Assembly: GCA_963716735.1 (NCBI GenBank)
Contig: OY970321.1
Location: 930,001-994,000, forward strand
Direction: 5' to 3'
DNA length: 64,000 nt
Source of the DNA: VRUE01 sp963716735
GTDB taxonomy: Bacteria; Actinomycetota; Thermoleophilia; Solirubrobacterales; 70-9
The notes beneath the pieces were generated by a model that worked only from the letters and a program-made list of their open reading frames with translations, made no database searches and was not told the DNA's origin. The translations under genes were made by a program, and so were the position numbers. Within the stretch, counting starts at the first letter, position 1, and each line of letters starts with the position of its first letter. Positions 50,001-53,000 of the stretch are shown one piece after another.

Positions 50001-53000
50001 AGCCGAGCTCTTTGAACGCCCTGCCGGGCTCGACCGCGGCCGCCGAGTCGTGGCCGAGCACTTTCGCGACCTCGCCGCGGACGAGGTCGAGCACGAAGGC
50101 CTCGTGCTGCTCGCCGGAGATCTCGGCGAGCCTGGCCGGCAATGCCCCGGCCGGATCGGTCCCCCCGACCGGGCCCGCGGAGAGCGCCCGCCTGGCCTCG
50201 GGAAGCTCTTCGATCGACGGGCGGGGACGGGCGGCGGCAAACAGCGGCGCGAAGCGTGCCCAGTCGAGATCGGCGACCGTAAGCGCGGTCTCGTCGCGGT
50301 CGAGCGCCTGCTGGAGGGCGAGCAGCGCCGTCTCCGGCGCCAGCCTCGATACCCCGTGGCGCGCCAGCTCCTCCTCGGTCTGCCCCGCCTCGCCGAAGGC
50401 CCAGGGCCCCCAGGCGATCGCGATGGCCGGGAGACCAAGTGCGCGGCGGTGCATGGCGAGGGCGTCTAGGTACGCGTTTGCCGCTGCTGCTCTGCCGCGT
50501 CCCGCGGCGCCCAGGGTCGCCACGCTGGAGGAGAAGAGGACGAAGGCGGAGAGGTCGAGGTCGGCGGTCAACTCGTGCAGGTGGCGTGCGCCGTCGACCT
50601 TCGCTTCGGCTGCCTCCTCGCTCGCCTCGACGGCGTGGAACACGGCCGTCAGCGGCGGCTCGCCGGGCAGCGAGGTCAGCAGTTCCTCGACCTGCTCGCG
50701 CCGGGTGAGGTCGCAAGACGCCACCGTGGCCAGGCAGCCCGCCTCGGTCAGCTCGACTTCGAGCTCGGCTATCTCCTCGACGTCCGGCTCATGCCCGACG
50801 ACGAGAAGGAGGTTCCGCGCTCCGCGCTCGGCGAGCCAGCAGGTGACCTCGCGGCCCAGGGCACCTGCTCCGGCGATGAGAATCGTGCCGTCGGGATCCC
50901 ACGCCTCACCGAACGCGGCCGGCTCGACCGGCACCCGCACCAGGCGGCGGCCGAGAATGCCGCCCTCGCGCAGAGCGATCTGATCCTCATCGCCGCCGGC
51001 GGCAAGGACGCCACATAGGCGCTGCGCGAGCCGGTCGTCGAGCTCGACCGGGAGGTCGACGAGGCCGCCCCAGCGCTCGGGCTCCTCGAGCGCGACGCAC
51101 CTGCCGAGGCCCCAGAGCTGTGCCTGCGAGGGATGCCGGACGGGATCGGAGGCGCTCGTCGACACGGCCCCTCCGGTGGCGAGCCAGATCGGGCCCGGGA
51201 CCTCCGCCTCGGCGAGAGCCTGGAGAAGCAGGGTGGTGGCGGAGAGAGCGTCGGGACCGGGACGCGACCGTTGCGAGCGCTCGGCGAGCGCCAGCAACGA
51301 GAGAATCCCCTCGACCTCCTCCGAGTCGAGCGCCGCGCGCAGGCGCCCGGCGTGGGCGCCGGCGTCGTCCTCGGCGGGGTCCAGCTCGACGTGCACGGCG
51401 CCAGGGCCGAGGGCCTCGATCACGGTGGCGACATCCGCATCCTCACGCTGACCGGGCGAGGTGACCACCAACCACGCACCCGGCGCGGCCCCCGCCGCCG
51501 GATCGGCGATCGCGCTCCAGCGCTCGCGGTAGCAGAGGCCTTCGAGCGCCTCCAGCTCCCGGCCGCGGCGGCGCCAGGCGGCAATCGCCGGCACGACCGC
51601 GCCCAGCGAGGCGGCGCCCTCGTCCTCGACCGACAGCATGCCGGCCAGCTCGCCGAGGTCGCCGCGATCGACCGCGTCCCAGAACCCCGCCGCCGCCGGA
51701 TCGTCCTCGCCGCGCTCGCCCTGCGAAAGCGCCTCGAGCCAGTAGCGCTCCCGCTGGAACGGGTAGGTGGGGAGATCGACCGTCCTCGCGCCGCTGCCGG
51801 CGAAGAACGCCTCCCAGTCCAGCTCGGCGCCGGCGGCATGGGCCTCGCCGAGGGAGAGGGCGAAGCGCCGCGGTCCGTCCTCATCGCGGCGCAGGGTGCC
51901 GATCGCGGCCGCCTCGGCCGGATCGGGCAGGGTCGCTTCGATCGTCTCCCCCACCGCCAGCGCGAAGACCGGGTGGGGGCTGACCTCGATGAAGACCCGG
52001 TGGCCCCGCTCGAGCAGCCCGCGCGTGACCTGCTCGAAGCGAACCGTCTCGCGCAGGTTGCGGTACCAGTAGGCGGCGTCAAGCTGCGCGGTGTCGAGCT
52101 CGCCGCCGGTCACCGTCGAGTGGAAGGGGATCTCGCCGCTGCGCGGGGCGATCGGCGCGAGGGACTCCAGCACCTCCTCGCGCAGCTCCTCGACGTAGGC
52201 CGAGTGGGAGGCGATCGCGGCAGGAACCTCGCGCGCCCGTACGTCTTCTCCCGCGCACTGCTCGAGCAGCTCGTCGAGTGCCTCGCGATCGCCCGAGAGG
52301 ATCGTCGAGGAGGGGCCGTTGTGGGCGGCCACCTCGATCCGCGCGTCCCAGCGGCTTAGACGCGGCTCGAGCTCGGTGGCCGAGAGGGCGACCGAAACCA
52401 TTCCCCCCTTGCCGGCAAGCTTGGAGATGATGCGGCTGCGCACCGCGGCGAGCATCGCCGCGTCCGCGAGCGAGAGGCCCCCGGCCGCGTAGGCGGCGAC
52501 GATCTCACCCTGCGAGTGCCCGGCGACCGCCGCCGGGCGGACGCCGCAAGAACGCCACAGCTCGGTGAGCGAGGCCATCACCGCGAAGAGGGTCGGCTGG
52601 ACGACCTCGATGCGCTCGATCGAGGGGGCGCCCTCGTCGCGTCGCAGGACGTCCTCGACCGACCACTCCACGTGCGGCGCGAGCGCCGCTTCGCACTCGC
52701 GCAGCTTGGCGGCGAAGGTGGGCGAGGCCTCGAGCAGGTCGAGCGCCATCCCCTCCCACTGCGAGCCCTGGCCGGGGAAGAGAAAGACCGGGTCGCGCCG
52801 GCTGTGAGCGGTACCGCGCGCGGCGCCCTCCACCTCCTCGCCCCGGGCGAGCGCGGTGAGCGCCGCAAGCAGCTCCTCCCTGTCCGCGGCCGGCACAACC
52901 GCCCTCTGCGCGAAGCTGCTGCGCGTGGTCGCGAGCGAGTAGGCGACGTCCGCCGGACCAAGGTCCGGATTCGCCTCGAGGTGGCTCACGAGGTCTGCCG

